A DNA stretch of 64,000 nt from Taiwanofungus camphoratus. Taxonomy: Eukaryota; Basidiomycota; Agaricomycetes; Polyporales; Taiwanofungaceae. The notes under the pieces are model-generated. The model saw nothing but the letters and a program-made list of their open reading frames with translations, was not told the origin of the DNA and did no database searches. Positions 20,812 through 33,389 of this stretch are shown here, piece by piece. The stretch covers positions 2,418,001 to 2,482,000 of the forward strand of contig CP021223.1 of assembly GCA_003999685.1 (NCBI GenBank), in the 5' to 3' direction. The first letter of the stretch is position 1; each line of letters begins with the position of its first letter. A program made the position numbers and the translations under genes.

Positions 20812-23800
20812 GTGACGCACGAGTCGCCTAAACTCTCTGTACGAAATGTAATTACCGGAACGCGCAAGCGCAATACACTTTATCTACCGGGTTACATCGT
20901 CGTAGGAGAGAAAGCCGTCGCTGCATGCCCCCTATTGGATAGTGGGGCTGACGCCAACCTAATTCACCCCGACTTTGTAAGGAAGTGGGGACTCCCCACT
21001 CGACCGCTTCCCAGGACAGTAACCTCAACCACCATTGACGGCTCTACAAACAAAGGGGGACCGATTACCCACAGAGTCGAAGGGAGCATACGATTAGAAG
21101 GGAATGACATCCCAACCAACTTTTATGTCTCAAACATTGGAACGCTCGATGTAGTACTCGGCAACCCCTGGCTCGCACAAGTCAACCCACGCATCGACTG
21201 GGTAGAAGGAACGCTCGAGATTGACCAAGCTCGACTCACAGAATGGCAAGGATACTATGCCTGGATCATGAGCCAACCCACGACAGACGGAATTCCCCTG
21301 TGTCGAGCTTCCATTCATGAAGACAATGAGGAGCTTTCGGACATAATGTGTGCTTACACACAAGGAGAAGGGGTTCTGGGGATCTTCCAACAGAAAGGGC
21401 AGCCGCTCGTACGTGAAGACGGGCTACTGCAGGCCCTAAAGCCCACACAACTAGGGCTCAATCGACTAACACGCCTCCCTGACTCCCCACATATGGTATG
21501 GGATGTCCCAGAGCTCACGGAATTGGTGATCCCCAAGGACCCACCCCCATCCGTAGAAGACCTTGTCCCAGAATACCTGTGGGACTATAAACGGTTGTTC
21601 GAAAAGGAGGCTGCCAACCGGTTCCCAGAATCCAAGCCCTGGGACCATGCCATCGAATTAAGGCCAGACTTTGTCCCCAGAAAATGCGCCGTAATTCCTT
21701 TGTCTCCAAATGAACAGGCAGCAATGGACAAATTTTTGGAAGAAAACCTGGCCAAGGGCTATCTCCGAGAATCGAACTCACCAATGGCGTCACCAGCCTT
21801 TTTTGTCAAAAAAAAGGATGGTACCTTGCGCCCGTGCCAGGACTACCGATACCTGAACAAGGGCACGATCAAAGATGCCTACCCCTTGCCCCTCATAGGA
21901 GAGCTAATCGACAGGCTCCAAAGGGCCACTGTGTTCACTAAATTAGACCTCCGAAACGGGTACAACAACGTCCGGATCAGAGAGGGCGATCAATGGAAAG
22001 GAGCATTCATGGTCAAACATAGGAATCAGGACAAGATCGTCGAACCCACTGTCATGTTCTTTGGGATGTGCAACTCGCCGGCCACGTTTCAGCGAATGAT
22101 GAATGACGCGTTCCAGGACATGCTGGCCGAGGGGTGGATCGCGATCTATATGGACGACATCCTCATTTTCTCCGACAATATGGAAGCCCACCGAGAACGA
22201 ACCAGACGCGTCCTACAACGGCTGCAGGAATGGGATCTATTTGTCAAGCCAGAGAAATGCGCGTTCGATGTCGTCGAAGTTGACTTCTTGGGAATGACCA
22301 TCTCACCTGGACAGGTGCACATGGACAAGGACAAACTGGCAGGAATCGCAGATTGGCCCATTCCTACTAGGGTCAAGGATGTGGAACGATTCATGGGTCT
22401 CGCCAACTACTACCGACGCTTCATCCACAACTTCTCCCACATCACTCACCCCTTGAATGTCATCAAGAAGAAACGCGCGGAGTGGAACTGGACCAAAGCC
22501 TGCCAGGAGGCCTTCGACGAGCTCAAACGGTGTTTCCAGAGCATGCCTATCCTTCGCATGCCCGACCCGTCCAAACCATTCACCATTGAGGCCGACGCCT
22601 CTCTGGTAGCCACTGGTGCAGTGCTTCAACAACTTGATGAAGAAGGGCGGCTACACCCTATAGCTTTCCTCTCGAAGAGCCTGAAAGAAGCGGAGCGGAA
22701 TTATCAAGTATATGACAGAGAGCTGCTGGCCATTGTCCGAGCACTCGAGGAATGGCGCCACCACCTTGAAGGAAGTGGACATCCGGTCACGGTGATCACC
22801 GACCACAAGAACCTCACCTATTTCCGAGAAGCACAACGACTCAACCGACGCCAGGCCCGATGGCAGTTATTCCTGTCACAATTTGACCTGCAACTATTAA
22901 ACAAAAAAGGCAGTCGACTCATAGTCGCCGATGCACTCTCCCGGCGACCTGACCACCCAGGAGGGAAACATGACAACGAAGATGTCATCCTGTTACCGAC
23001 AGACCTCTTTGTCAACGCCACCAACACTGCAATCATCGAAAAGATACGTGAATGTCGTACCCGTGACAGGATGGTCATCGAGACGATTGACGCTTTAAAA
23101 CGGGGGAAGGTACCGCCATTCAAGGGCACAGGCTTTGCGCACACAAAGCTGGCAGACTGGGACATTCAGGAGGGACTAATTTTATACAAAAACAGAGTTT
23201 ACGTACCCCCTGATGATGATCTGCGCCGAGAAGTCATTCAACTCTGTCATGACACACCAGCAATGGCACACCCAGGGGCACAAGGTACAATGGCCATCGC
23301 CCGAAGGGACTGGTTCTGGCATGGAATGTCTTCATTCATCGAGAAATATGTTGAGGGGTGCGCCAAATGCCAGGAGAGCAAGATCAACACACACCCACGA
23401 AACCCCCCCTGATGGCCATCCCCACAGAGCCGAACTCAAGGCCATTCTCGCACATATCAGTAGACTTCATCACTGACCTACCAGAGTCACAGGGCTTCAA
23501 TACACTCATGGTAGTGGTTGACAGAGAACTCACCAAGGGCATCGTGCTCATACCCTGCACCAAGAACATAGACGCGGTAGGGACGGCAGAGGCCCTACAC
23601 CTCAATGTATACAGGCGATATGGCCTACCTGACCGGATGATATCCGACCGAGGACCACAGTTCGCAGCGGCTGCATTTCGAGAATGGTGTAAGCTGACAG
23701 GAGTCAAGGCGGCAATGTCCACTGCCTACCACCCCCAATCAGATGGGAGTACAGAACGGGTCAACCAGGAACTGGAGGCGGCCTGGAGAATCCTATGCGC

Positions 23801-24929
23801 AAATGACCCCCACACCTGGGTCAAACACATCCCCGAGTTCGAATTCGCACACAACCAGGTGCCGCATGCTGGAAGGAAGGAATCGCCATTCAAGCTCACC
23901 ATGGGGTACGACCCGAAGGCCATCGGATCTCCACGACCCTCCGACAAATACCCCATGCTCCAAGACCGCCTGACCCGGATCTCCGAATCCCGCAAAGAGG
24001 CTCTTGCAGCGCAAGAGCTAGCCCAGAAGCTGATGGAGGAACGAACCCCTTTTCCCTGGAAACCTTTCCAGGAAGGCGACAAGGTTTGGCTAGAAGCCAC
24101 GAACCTCCGGCTAAGGACAATAAGTCGGAAATTTGACCCAAAGCGGCTTGGACCCTTCAAGATCACGGAAGTCAAGGGGCCACTGACGTACAAGCTACAG
24201 CTCCCGAGAACCTGGAAGATTCACCCGGTGTTCCATGCATCGCTGCTCACCCCATACAGGGAAACGGCGGAACACGGACCCAACTTTCTGAAACCACCAC
24301 CTGATCTGGTCGAGGGGGAAGAAGAGTACGAAGTCGAGGCCCTCCGCGGGCATCGCGCCCGACGTGGGAAATGGGAGTTTCTCATCAAATGGAAGGGATG
24401 GCCGGTCTCTGCCAGCACCTGGCAGAAGGAAGATGATCTACGGCATTCCCCTGACCTGCTGAGGCGTTATAAGAAGGCAAACCACCTAGGCATCAACCCA
24501 GTCGACAACCGTTCAACTGCCCTGCAAGGAGTCATTCCGCAGCACTTCAAAGCCACCTCCCACCATGTCCCATCGAACCAACGCCGCCCGAGCCCGCCTT
24601 GCCGCCTCCATCCTCACCGCAGGGAATGCCCGCACACTGAATCCCTTTCTTCGGGGACCGCAGAACCTCCCCAACTTCGCCGAGGGGATTGTCGTCCCCC
24701 TACCTCGCCAAGCAACATCTGGCCTCGCCGCCGACTTTCTGACCCCCGCCGACCGCCTCGGATGGGTGCTGGCCAACGAACGACTACGCCCGGCGGTGGA
24801 CACCGCCCTCGTTGTCTGGCCCGATCTTGCGGCCCAGGTTGCCATTTTTCGACATCAGGCCGAGGTCGTCTTACACCTCGATCAGGTAATAAGGGGGTAC
24901 AGAGGGGAGAGGGAGAAGGGAGAGCATGA
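20812..24929 (+). pseudogene. A2 pol region (protease, RT, RNase H, integrase, chromodomain)
   Basis: The domains in order are: protease (LLDSGADANLIHPDF), reverse transcriptase with the YMDD motif, RNase H (EADASLVATGA), integrase with an HHCC finger (H...H...CAKC) and a core including DFITDLPES, and a chromodomain (FLIKWKGWP) near 24360-24440. In chromoviruses this last domain directs integration by binding modified histones. The region looks close to whole, with about one break. Confidence 0.9.
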
Positions 24930-25371
24930 CGAAGCCAAATGGTGGGCCAGCCCCATCCGGGAAATTGGTATATCGTACTGGCAGGCCTGTAACGCTACGC
25001 GCTCCCATCTCAATTTCCTCCTTCGCACCGACGTCGTCTCCGCCCTCGAGCATCTCCTACCACCCTCCTCCGTCATCACGCGCCCAGCCCCCTCCACGCA
25101 GGACGAATGGACAGTTTGTCTCCACCCCGAGTGCCGCCCCCTGGACCGATGGGCTGGGGCCTGTGAATTCTGCATGGGCCTCGATCACGTTGCTGCTGAT
25201 TGCATCCACCGGCCACGACTGGGGGAGCCGGCTGTTGAGCCCTTCGTCCCGCCTCGCTGTCTGGATTGTTTCGCTGACGATCACGACACCGACCAATGCC
25301 CCAAGGCAGGGGCCGCCTGGTCGGAAATCAGTGGGTCGAAGCAGCCTGACGAGGAAGCTACCAGGTCATGA
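24565..25371 (+). CDS. A2 extra 3' reading frame (ORF3) with two CCHC knuckles
   Basis: The frame is intact at 268 codons, starts MSHRTNAARARL and ends about 40 bp before the 3' LTR. It overlaps the end of pol by about 365 bp in another frame. Two zinc knuckles with CX2CX4HX4C spacing are present: C200-C203-H208-C213 and C232-C235-H240-C245. A CX4C pair lies just upstream (185-190). The N-terminal two thirds is helical with Trp-containing segments (VVWPDL, AKWWASPIREIG). The same region is preserved in A1. It may be a nucleic-acid-binding accessory protein; I do not recognise the family. Confidence 0.7.
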   Translation: MSHRTNAARARLAASILTAGNARTLNPFLRGPQNLPNFAEGIVVPLPRQATSGLAADFLTPADRLGWVLANERLRPAVDTALVVWPDLAAQVAIFRHQAEVVLHLDQVIRGYRGEREKGEHDEAKWWASPIREIGISYWQACNATRSHLNFLLRTDVVSALEHLLPPSSVITRPAPSTQDEWTVCLHPECRPLDRWAGACEFCMGLDHVAADCIHRPRLGEPAVEPFVPPRCLDCFADDHDTDQCPKAGAAWSEISGSKQPDEEATRS

Positions 25372-25412
25372 GGGTAGGTGTCGGGGCGACACCTGAGAGG
25401 AGACGGGGGTAG

Positions 25413-25916
25413 TGTTACTGTCGGGTAGGACTAGAGACGTGTTCGTTTTTTTTCTTTCCCTCTGTTTGTCACACCATGGACGCGCGGCATCCCTTCCACA
25501 CCTTACTTACCCAGATTGACTGACGGGCCGACCGTCCCCGCTTACGCCATGGTAGTTATGTACTTTCGGGCCGCTGACTCCTCTCACCTTATGCGGTCTC
25601 TGGGGGGCTGCTAGTATACCTGGGGGTTGGCGGTGGCAGTATAAGAAGGGGGTCCCACTGTTGGAGGTTCCCTTAGTCGTATTCTCTTCGTTCATCCTTC
25701 CTAAAGTGTACTACGCATTAGTACCAATACACGCTAGTCTTTCTCACATCTCTTTGCACCGCAAGAAGCCCGTGAAAGACTATCGCGACTACATAGGGCT
25801 TGTAGTTGAAGACTACCGAGGATTGTGACTCGTCGTCATCGTCGTTCCTCTTCGACCCTTCGCTGCACACCGCTCCAAGCTTCTGCAGCATTATCAGGGT
25901 GAACCCCCCGGTAACA
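25413..25916 (+). repeat. A2 3' LTR
   Basis: 504-bp partner of the 5' LTR, with no difference seen by eye. It is followed by the CCTTC target duplication and the resumed B1 sequence. Confidence 0.97.
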
Positions 25917-25921
25917 CCTTC

Positions 25922-26739
25922 GAAACTTTGCGACACCGCCTAAGCCTTCGAATGACAAGGGCAAGGACCCAGCTTACAAGACCATAGTTCCCATCCATCA
26001 GCCCAAGATAGCCAACGACATCTTTGCACGCTCAATGAGATCTCCTCTCATCATGCTGACACCAGAAGAACTCCTTTCGATCTCGCCCGACGTACGCAAT
26101 AGGTATCGAGAAGCAGTTACACCCAAGCGAGTATCAGCGGAACCCGTCAATTCGGCACACATCGTAGAGATTACTGATGAAGACGAAGCAAAAGAGGTAC
26201 ACCAGCTATCTTGCTCAGGTGCAGCACTACAGCCAGGAGCTACTATTGTCCCCGACCCCTACGAAACTTATCTCAAGCACGTCCCACATGGTGAACATCC
26301 CGCCAATCTCACGGTTGCTTGCGACTTGAACGCTATCCGTTCGATCTACGCACTTGTCGACAATAAAGAGCAGATCGAATGCATCGTAGATCCAGGTTCA
26401 CAAATCGTAGCAATGTCGGAGGAAGTCTGTTTAGGCCTGAAGCTTCTCTTTGACCCTACAATACAGCTAAACATGCAGTCCGCCAACGGTGAAGTAGACC
26501 GATCTCTAGGGCTCGTACGCAACGTACCCTTCCAAATTGATGAGGTAGTGTTATATCTTCAGGCTCACATCATTCAAAACGCAGCATACGACATTCTTCT
26601 CGGACGACCCTTCGACGTCCTTACGCAAAGCATCGTAAAGAACTTTGCGAACGAAGAACAAACCATCACGATAGTATGTCCCAACTCCGGTGAGACCCTC
26701 ACAATTCCTACGTATCCACGCGGAAAACCACACTTTTGA
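25922..26739 (+). pseudogene. B1 aspartic protease region
   Basis: This frame contains CIVDPGSQIVAMSEEVC, an aspartic-protease active-site motif, followed by YDILLGRPFDV, the matching second hydrophobic-Gly motif. It follows gag directly once A2 is set aside. It belongs to the B1 fossil. Confidence 0.75.
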
Positions 26740-26789
26740 CCGCAACATCATAGAAGCTGTCCGCATGCGGGTTTTCACGCTTCAAGGAT

Positions 26790-28880
26790 TTGATACCCCA
26801 TCATCAAGGAGAAGCAGCCCTAGTCATCGACTACGATGGGGCAAAGCCAAGTATTTCTTTCATTGCTCCGATAAATTCTTCGATCTCCGGCGCAGTCCAG
26901 TCTCTTTATCTCTCTGCTTGTTCTTCAGTCTCCTCACATTTGCAGTCTCTCTATACCGCAGACACAAAAGCATCCAGTACGGCCACGTCGAACACTTCGA
27001 CATGGGCTTCGACACTTCTATTTTCAGCCCCTTTTGCTTCGCTTCCTAATCTGTCCTCTTCAAACTCTTCGAATCGCGCTTCAACCTCTCAGCTTCTTAA
27101 TTCCATTTATCCGACATCTTCTACGTCAACTCACGAAACCTACACAGCTACTAAGAAGAAGTACAAGCCAGTCGTGCTCAAGACTCGTCCCATTCTAGGA
27201 GCGGTCCCTGAGCAGTTTCGAATAATTCGAAATATCAAGGGCGACCCCCTATCTATTATGCCAGTACTCTCAGCAGACCCTCCACCCTTCGAACCTACTG
27301 GCCGTTATATATGTGAACGCTTCGAAATTATGGAGAAGCTTCACGATGGCACCTTCCTGCTCCCTGACGAGCGTCGAGTCCTCCATCACTTCATGTGCTT
27401 GCACAACGAAGCCTTCGCATGGACCAACGAAGAAAGGGGATGCTTCAAACCAGAGTACTTCCCTCTTGTGGATTTCCCCGTCATACCACATACACCCTGG
27501 GTGCAGAAGAATATTCCAATTTCACTCGGGATCTACAATCAAGTCTGCGCAATAATCAAGCAAAAGATCGACGCAGGTGTCTATGAGCCTTCGAACTCGT
27601 CGTACCAATCACGTTGGTTCTGTGTAGTAAAGAAGGACGGGAAATCTCTTTGACTCGTACACTCCCTCGAGCCCCTTAACGCAGTTACTATACAGCACTC
27701 TGGCATACCACCAACGCCAGAATATCTCGCAGAACAGTTTGGAGGAAGACCGTGTGGCGGCATGCTTGACCTCTACATAGGCTACGATGAACGACTCATT
27801 GCGGAGTCTTTGAGAGACCTTACGACGTTCCAAACTCCCTACGGCACCATGCAACTTGTCACCCTTCTGATGGGTTGGACGAACTCAGTCCCTATATTCC
27901 ACGACGACGTCACGTACATTCTACAACCCGAAATCCCGCACTCTACAGTCCCCTACATCGACGACGTTCCAGTCAAAGGCCCCGCATCTGACTACAATGA
28001 CGAGCGGCTGCCTTCAAACCATGAGATTCGAAGATTTGTATGGGAACACTTCGAAAACTTGAATCAAATCGTTACTCGAATGCGCTACGCAGGAGAAACC
28101 TTCTCCGGCGTAAAGAGCGTTCTAATCTCGCGCGAAATCATGGTCATAGGACATCGGTGTACTCCGGAAGGACGGTTGCCTGACGACTCTCGAGTCTCAG
28201 CAATACGCAACTGGGGCCCCTGTGCTACGCTCGCCGATGTTTGAGCTTTCCTAGGAATCATTGGAGTCATTCAAATATTCATACGCAACTTTGCCCATCG
28301 CACTGATGCCCTCATACATCTAACGAGGAAGGACGTAGAGTTCAAATTTGGTCCTGAGCAAATCACAGCACAAGAAGACCTCAAGGATGCTCTACTCTCA
28401 TCTCCCACACTTTGCGCTATCAACCACGATTCCCCATCCCCCATAATCCTCACAGTCAACACATCATTCATTGCAGTCGGGTACCACCTTTGTCAGTGTG
28501 ATGAAGCCAACACTTGAGTCTGCTACTACAACTGTTTCAGCTCTATCACACTGAATGATCACGAGCAAAGGTTTTCACAATCTAAACTCGAGATCTATGG
28601 TCTATTCCGTGCCCTTCGATCCCTTCAACTTTATCTTATCAGTGTTCAAAACCTCATCGTAGAAGTTGACGCTCGCTACATCAAAGGCATGCTTAAGAAC
28701 CCAGATATCGCCCCCAGCGCAAGCATCAACCGCTGGATAGTAGCCATCCTCACATTCCACTTCATGATAGTACATGTTTCCGGTACAATGCATGGCCCCA
28801 ACGGCCTCTCTTGACGTACACCACAGCCAGATGACGCTGTTGTAGAAGAAATCAATGAAGACTTCAACAACTGGATTGAT
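26790..28880 (+). pseudogene. B1 reverse transcriptase and RNase H region
   Basis: A Ser/Thr-rich linker leads into RT segments (RWFCVVKKDGKSL, MLDLYIGYDERLIAES, YIDDVPVKG with the YIDD box) and then an RNase H-like part. The region from 27430 onward is nearly identical to the inverted copy in B2. It is a broken fossil. Confidence 0.8.
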
Positions 28881-30722
28881 CACATGCACTCATTCGTCCA
28901 TCAGATACTACCTCCCCCTTCTGCCCCTACAATGGCCGTTCTAACCAATGCAGAAGCCGAGGACAGCTTCAATTTCAAAAAGGAGGAGGATAGCTACGAA
29001 ATTGTCCTGCGTTCAGAGCAAGCGCAGCTCGCAGACGCAAGACTTAATGAGGTCCTCAAGTTTCATCAAATGCTTTCGAAGCCAGAAGGCATTTTGGACA
29101 GCAAATATGAAGGGTTTCTCAAGTACTGCATGCTGTTCTTCCTGGATAACGACACTCTATGGCAAAAAGACAGCCACGGTGTGCACAAGTTGGTCGTCAA
29201 GCCTGGCAATCAACTTCAAATCCTTCGAGAATGTCACAACCGCACTGCCCATCGGGGCATTTACGCAATGAAAGTCTTCGTCAATGAATGATTTTGGTGG
29301 CTGTTCCACTATGCAGACATAGCATGGTTCGTATGAACGTGCCATCTATGTCAGTCTCATCAAGTTCAGCAAATCCTTATTCCCCCTACCATCGCAATGC
29401 CTGCTTCTATCTTTGCAAAGATACATATTGATACGATGCATATGCCTGCATCAGGTGGATACAAGTATCTCATACAAGGAAGATGCTTTCTCACGATGTA
29501 CCCAGAATTTTGAATGCTTTGAAAAGAGACAGTGTCAGCGCTCACCGACTGGATCTTCGAAGACATTCTCTGTCAATGGGGTGCCCTCAGTGAGATCGTT
29601 ACAGACAATGGCACAGTGTTTATCAAAGCAGCAGACTATCTTTTGAAGAAGTACCATATCAACCACATTCAAATTAGCGGCTACAACTCAAGAGCGAATG
29701 GACTCATCGAACGACCACACTTCAGCATGAGACAAGCTTTGTTCAAAACCGCCAACGGAGACGAGAAGAAATGGTCTTGCGTGACTTACTTCGTATTTTG
29801 GTCCGAATGCATTACAATGCGATGACATATGGGTTGCTCACCGTACTTTGCGGTCATGGGCACTCACCCTCTCATCCCTCTTGACATTGTAGAAGCCACA
29901 TACCTTCAGCCCCCTCTCACTTCAATTCTTTCTATGACAGATCTCATTACACGCAGAGCAATCATGCTCCAGAAGCGCATAGAGCAAGTAGCTGAACTTA
30001 AATCAAAGGTCTACGAAGCCTGTCGAACAGCAGCACTTCGCTTTGAAAAGGAGCACGAGCACTCGATCAAGGACTTTAATTTCAAAAGTGGAGACTTAGT
30101 GCTTGTACAAAACACGAAGATCGAGAAGTCCCTGAATAGCAAGATGCACCTCCACTACCTAGGCCCCCTCATTGTTGTCTCACGTAACAAGGGCGGTGTG
30201 TACATCATCTGTGAACTGGACAGCACAGTCCTCGACAGGCCCATCGCAGCATTCCGAGTCATTCCCTACTTCACTCGACAATCCATCCCCATCCCAGACA
30301 ACCTAGAAGACATCTCAACAGAGCATCTTCGAGAACTTGAATGATCCAATTCACTTGACGACAATGACAATGACATCGTCAAAGACGTTGAAGAAAGCGA
30401 GCACTAAAAGCCCCTGTCTCCCTACTTGTACTACTACAATGCGTACTTTCAACAGTCTCTTTTCTATGCTTGATTTCATCTCTTTTTCTATTTGATCTAG
30501 CGTCATTTTTACCTGTACAGTACACAATTCAACTCGACTAAGTCACAATATCGCTTCAACATTCTACAAACACTTCAATTCAAACGTTGCGCGGAGGCTC
30601 ACATTTTATGAGTCCTCCTAGGCAGTGATGACTTACTGAGCCTACCAACACTACCATTTGTTTTACCAAGTTCTTCGATATGTTCTTTCCTTTCAAACAC
30701 TTCTATTTTCTTCTATCACACA
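27430..30722 (+). repeat. Left arm of a 3.29-kb near-perfect inverted repeat
   Basis: Every position n in this arm pairs with 65167-n in the right arm (34445-37737) without indels. Frame translations across the arm are identical. By eye I found one mismatch (near 28593). Similarity drops sharply outside both boundaries. Confidence 0.9.
28884..30344 (+). pseudogene. B1 integrase region
   Basis: This region contains a zinc-binding segment (RECHNRTAHRG), the DDE core (ALSEIVTDNGTVF; SGYNSRANGLIER), and a C-terminal basic/beta part (FNFKSGDLVLVQNTK) as in retroelement integrases. No chromodomain was recognised. It is a broken fossil whose copy in B2 (34823-36283) has identical frame translations. 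Confidence 0.85.
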
Positions 30723-32365
30723 TTTCACAACCAGGACAAAGAACCTTTTAATTTTTTCTAAAGTACAGAAAGGCCACGACCCGCCACAAGATGATGAACT
30801 ACTCCTTGTCACCTGACTCCAGTCCAACTACGAACCCGCTGCCCGCAATCGCCTCCTGTTCCATACGAACCAGCTCCAGGTCAAGGTCGTGAAGCATGGT
30901 GCGGCGAAACGCTATGTTCGCACGCTCCGCCCGAATCATGCGGATGGCGGCGTGAGACTGCTCATCGAGGTCGAGCGAATCCAGGTTGTCCTGCTCGAGG
31001 CCCAGATGACTACTGCCATCCAGAGGGACCTTGACAGTGGGGTGAGACGGCTGCGTCACCCAATGATGCTTTGATCCACTGGCTTTCCCCGTTGAAGGTC
31101 CAGCAGAAGGGGCGTGCACTGCAAAAAGAAGGGTTAGAAGCAAAGGTGTAAACTAACAAAAAAAAAGGGACTTACCTTGCTTCTTTCTGCTGCTGCACAT
31201 CTTCTTTATCTTCCCCAAAACTGAGACGCCACCGAAATAACACCCCTGCGCCGCCTGTATGCAACGGTTGCATGTCATAGCACCCTCCGACTAGGTGCAC
31301 TCAACAGTCTGGGTATGGGTGCAACATTGATTGCACTACAAAAGAAGCGTTAGCCAAGTCGAGGACTTACAAACAAAAGGTGTACCTTCTCCCCTGCCTG
31401 CTGCTTCTGCCGCACAACTTGTGCCCAGTCAGTCTTGGGTGCCGCTGAGCCGTCATGATCGCTCTTTGATGCCTTTTAACAAATCAGTCAGTAGAAGAAT
31501 AGGAGGCGCTTACCACTGCATTGGCCCCCTCATCCTCCCGAGCCCGCTTCTTACCTTTTGAAGGAGCGGCGGCTCCTTCGAAGAGCTCCTCGACATCCTT
31601 GACTGGCTGTGAAGCATCGGCAGCGGCCAAGCACGCCATCTCCTCTGCCTCCTTGGCCAAGTGCTCAGCCTCCTCTCGACGACGCTCCTCCTCCAAACGA
31701 CAAACTTTGGCAGCGGCAGCACACACCTCTTCTTCCAAGCGCTGCTCCTCCTCCACATGGCGTACAATGATAATGCTGATGGCCACAGCAAGCACAGGCC
31801 ACTCGTCACAGGCCCAGTGGACCCAAACTCAGCTGCATGCTCGGCGAGGTCCTTGACAAGCACAGCGATGTGCCCATCTACCTCAAAATCCTCAGTGGCC
31901 CCACGCACCCTACAATAAGCATTCTATGGTAGTCACTGATTAGTCAAAACTGAAACAAAGAACAAGGAGCTTACCAGAAGGTCGGCCACATCCTGGGCCC
32001 AGACCTCTACCTCTTCAGCGGGCGCGGCATCGGCGTAAGGAGCGTCGAGGGCCACGACCAAGCAGTCGTGAGCACGTTGCGCACGTGAAGTCATGACAGC
32101 AGGGGTAGCAGAATGGGAAGGCATTGGAAAGGTGATGATGACGAAGTAAGAGGAAAGGAAGTGTGTTGAATGTGGAACGACAAGTGAAGAAAAAAACAGC
32201 TAAGTCACCCTGGCTTAAATCCTCTTTGACGGCACGTGATCAGCACGAGTCACGAGAAGGTCAGAATCGCACAGGTCCCCATAGAGCTTCGATCCAGTCA
32301 CATCCATCAAGCTTCTAGATGTCACGTGTGGACCGAGAACGGTCCAAATTTCAAAAAGGAGGAGA
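30723..32365 (-). other. B1 antisense accessory gene between integrase and 3' LTR
   Basis: Minus-strand exons run from about 32124 to 30799. They begin MPSHSATPAVMTSRAQRAHDC, then give a strongly charged coiled-coil (HVEEEQRLEEEV, RLEEERRREEAEHLAKEAEE), a basic KGKKRARED patch, a Cys-rich cluster near 31210-31330 (CNQC, CNRCIQAAQGC) and an acidic C-terminal part (DLDEQSHAAIRMIRAERANI). GT/AG introns are visible, for example after 31975. The same gene lies antisense to pol in B2 (33390-34376). Role unknown; a zinc-binding regulatory protein carried by the element is one possibility. Confidence 0.6.
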
Positions 32366-33352
32366 TGATAGATGCCAGGCCCTTCTAGGCCCCGCAGAGT
32401 GCCCTCACTCGACCCTAGAACCTTAGTCATATCTTCAACGCCACTCGATGCATCCGATACAGTCCGAAAAGCCACCACAAGACTCTCTGATAGCTTTGAA
32501 TCACGCCACAGCCACTCCATCAGTTCTGGTCCGACGTTCTGGTGTACCATCCCCTCTACACACAATACACCACACACAGTTGCTACTCAAAGTCCTCGCA
32601 CATGAACGGTCTCGCCACTCCAATATTGATCTGCTACGACGTGCCACTTGATACACTCGATAACGCTACAGCCCCAGGCTTTGTCTTAGTATATTTCATA
32701 TATGTTCCTTTGTTTCAGCCTTTCTAGTATGCAAGTAGTTAGGATGCCACTCATACTACGCCACTCCTGATGAGCCTTACATTATAGTAAAGTAGTATAA
32801 ACATGATGTACAACATCTTGGACCAACAGAGAAGTTTTCTCCATCCTGCAAAGCTCAAGAAAAGCACCTTCGATTCAGTCTCCTACTGCGTTCTACTGTG
32901 TCTTTCCATCTTTGATTACATTTGAAGAGTCGCATCTACTATCTGCCTTCTACAGTATCTTGAAGGGTTGTGTCTCATCTGTCTTCAATATCCGTTGAAG
33001 GGTTGCGTTCAGTCTTACATCTGCCTTTGAGTCACATCAAAGGGTTGCGCTAGTATCTCGTCTCTAACCCAAGTCCACCTTCTACAGTAATTGAAGGGCT
33101 GCACTTCAGCTAAGTCCTCACGTTTAGCCTCCCCTTAGTATAGTACAGCACAGTAGCACATTGAAGCTATGTACATCGAGCAGTTGCAACACATGTTGTA
33201 GGTCATCGAAGACCTTCATAGACGTCTCTTGACCCATTTGAGATCGGGAACCCTTTACTGCTGACTCTCCCCTAGCACACTAAATAGTTCTATAGCCTTC
33301 CAGCTTCTCTAGATCGTACCCAGTAGAGGTTGAAGTGTTATAGTTCGCATCA
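32366..33352 (+). repeat. B1 3' LTR
   Basis: The 987-bp LTR runs TGATAGATGCCAGG...GTTCGCATCA. It is clearly diverged from the 5' LTR in sequence and length. It abuts the antisense accessory gene of B2 at 33353 with no target duplication visible. Confidence 0.88.
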
Positions 33353-33389
33353 GCATGCAGCTGAGTCCTGAGTCCACTGGGCCTGTGAT

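Larger units (their letters stand above)
18157..25916 (+). mobile_element. A2: Ty3/Gypsy chromovirus, nearly whole and very young, inserted in B1
   Basis: The LTRs of 504 bp (18157-18660 and 25413-25916) read as identical by eye. They are flanked by the target duplication CCTTC (18152-18156 and 25917-25921). The parts are an upstream frame, gag, pol with chromodomain, and an extra 3' frame. It looks nearly whole, with about one break. Identical LTRs mean a very recent insertion, probably the youngest event in the window together with the B1/B2 inverted-repeat homogenisation. Confidence 0.97.
15323..33352 (+). mobile_element. B1: Gypsy-B element (about 10.3 kb without nested A2)
   Basis: The order is 5' LTR (15323-16244), gag, the nested A2 element (18157-25916), protease, RT/RNase H, integrase, an antisense accessory gene, and a 3' LTR (32366-33352). 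The integrase position after RNase H and the motifs place it in Ty3/Gypsy, in a basidiomycete lineage distinct from A. The two LTRs differ substantially in sequence and length, and no matching target duplication flanks the element. It is either old or a recombinant of two copies. It is broken at roughly ten places. Confidence 0.85.

Noticed and set aside
28602-28889. Identical minus-strand 95-codon frames at 28602-28889 and plus-strand 36278-36565
   Set aside because: Identity only reflects the inverted repeat; the frames are antisense to the Gypsy-B RNase H region.
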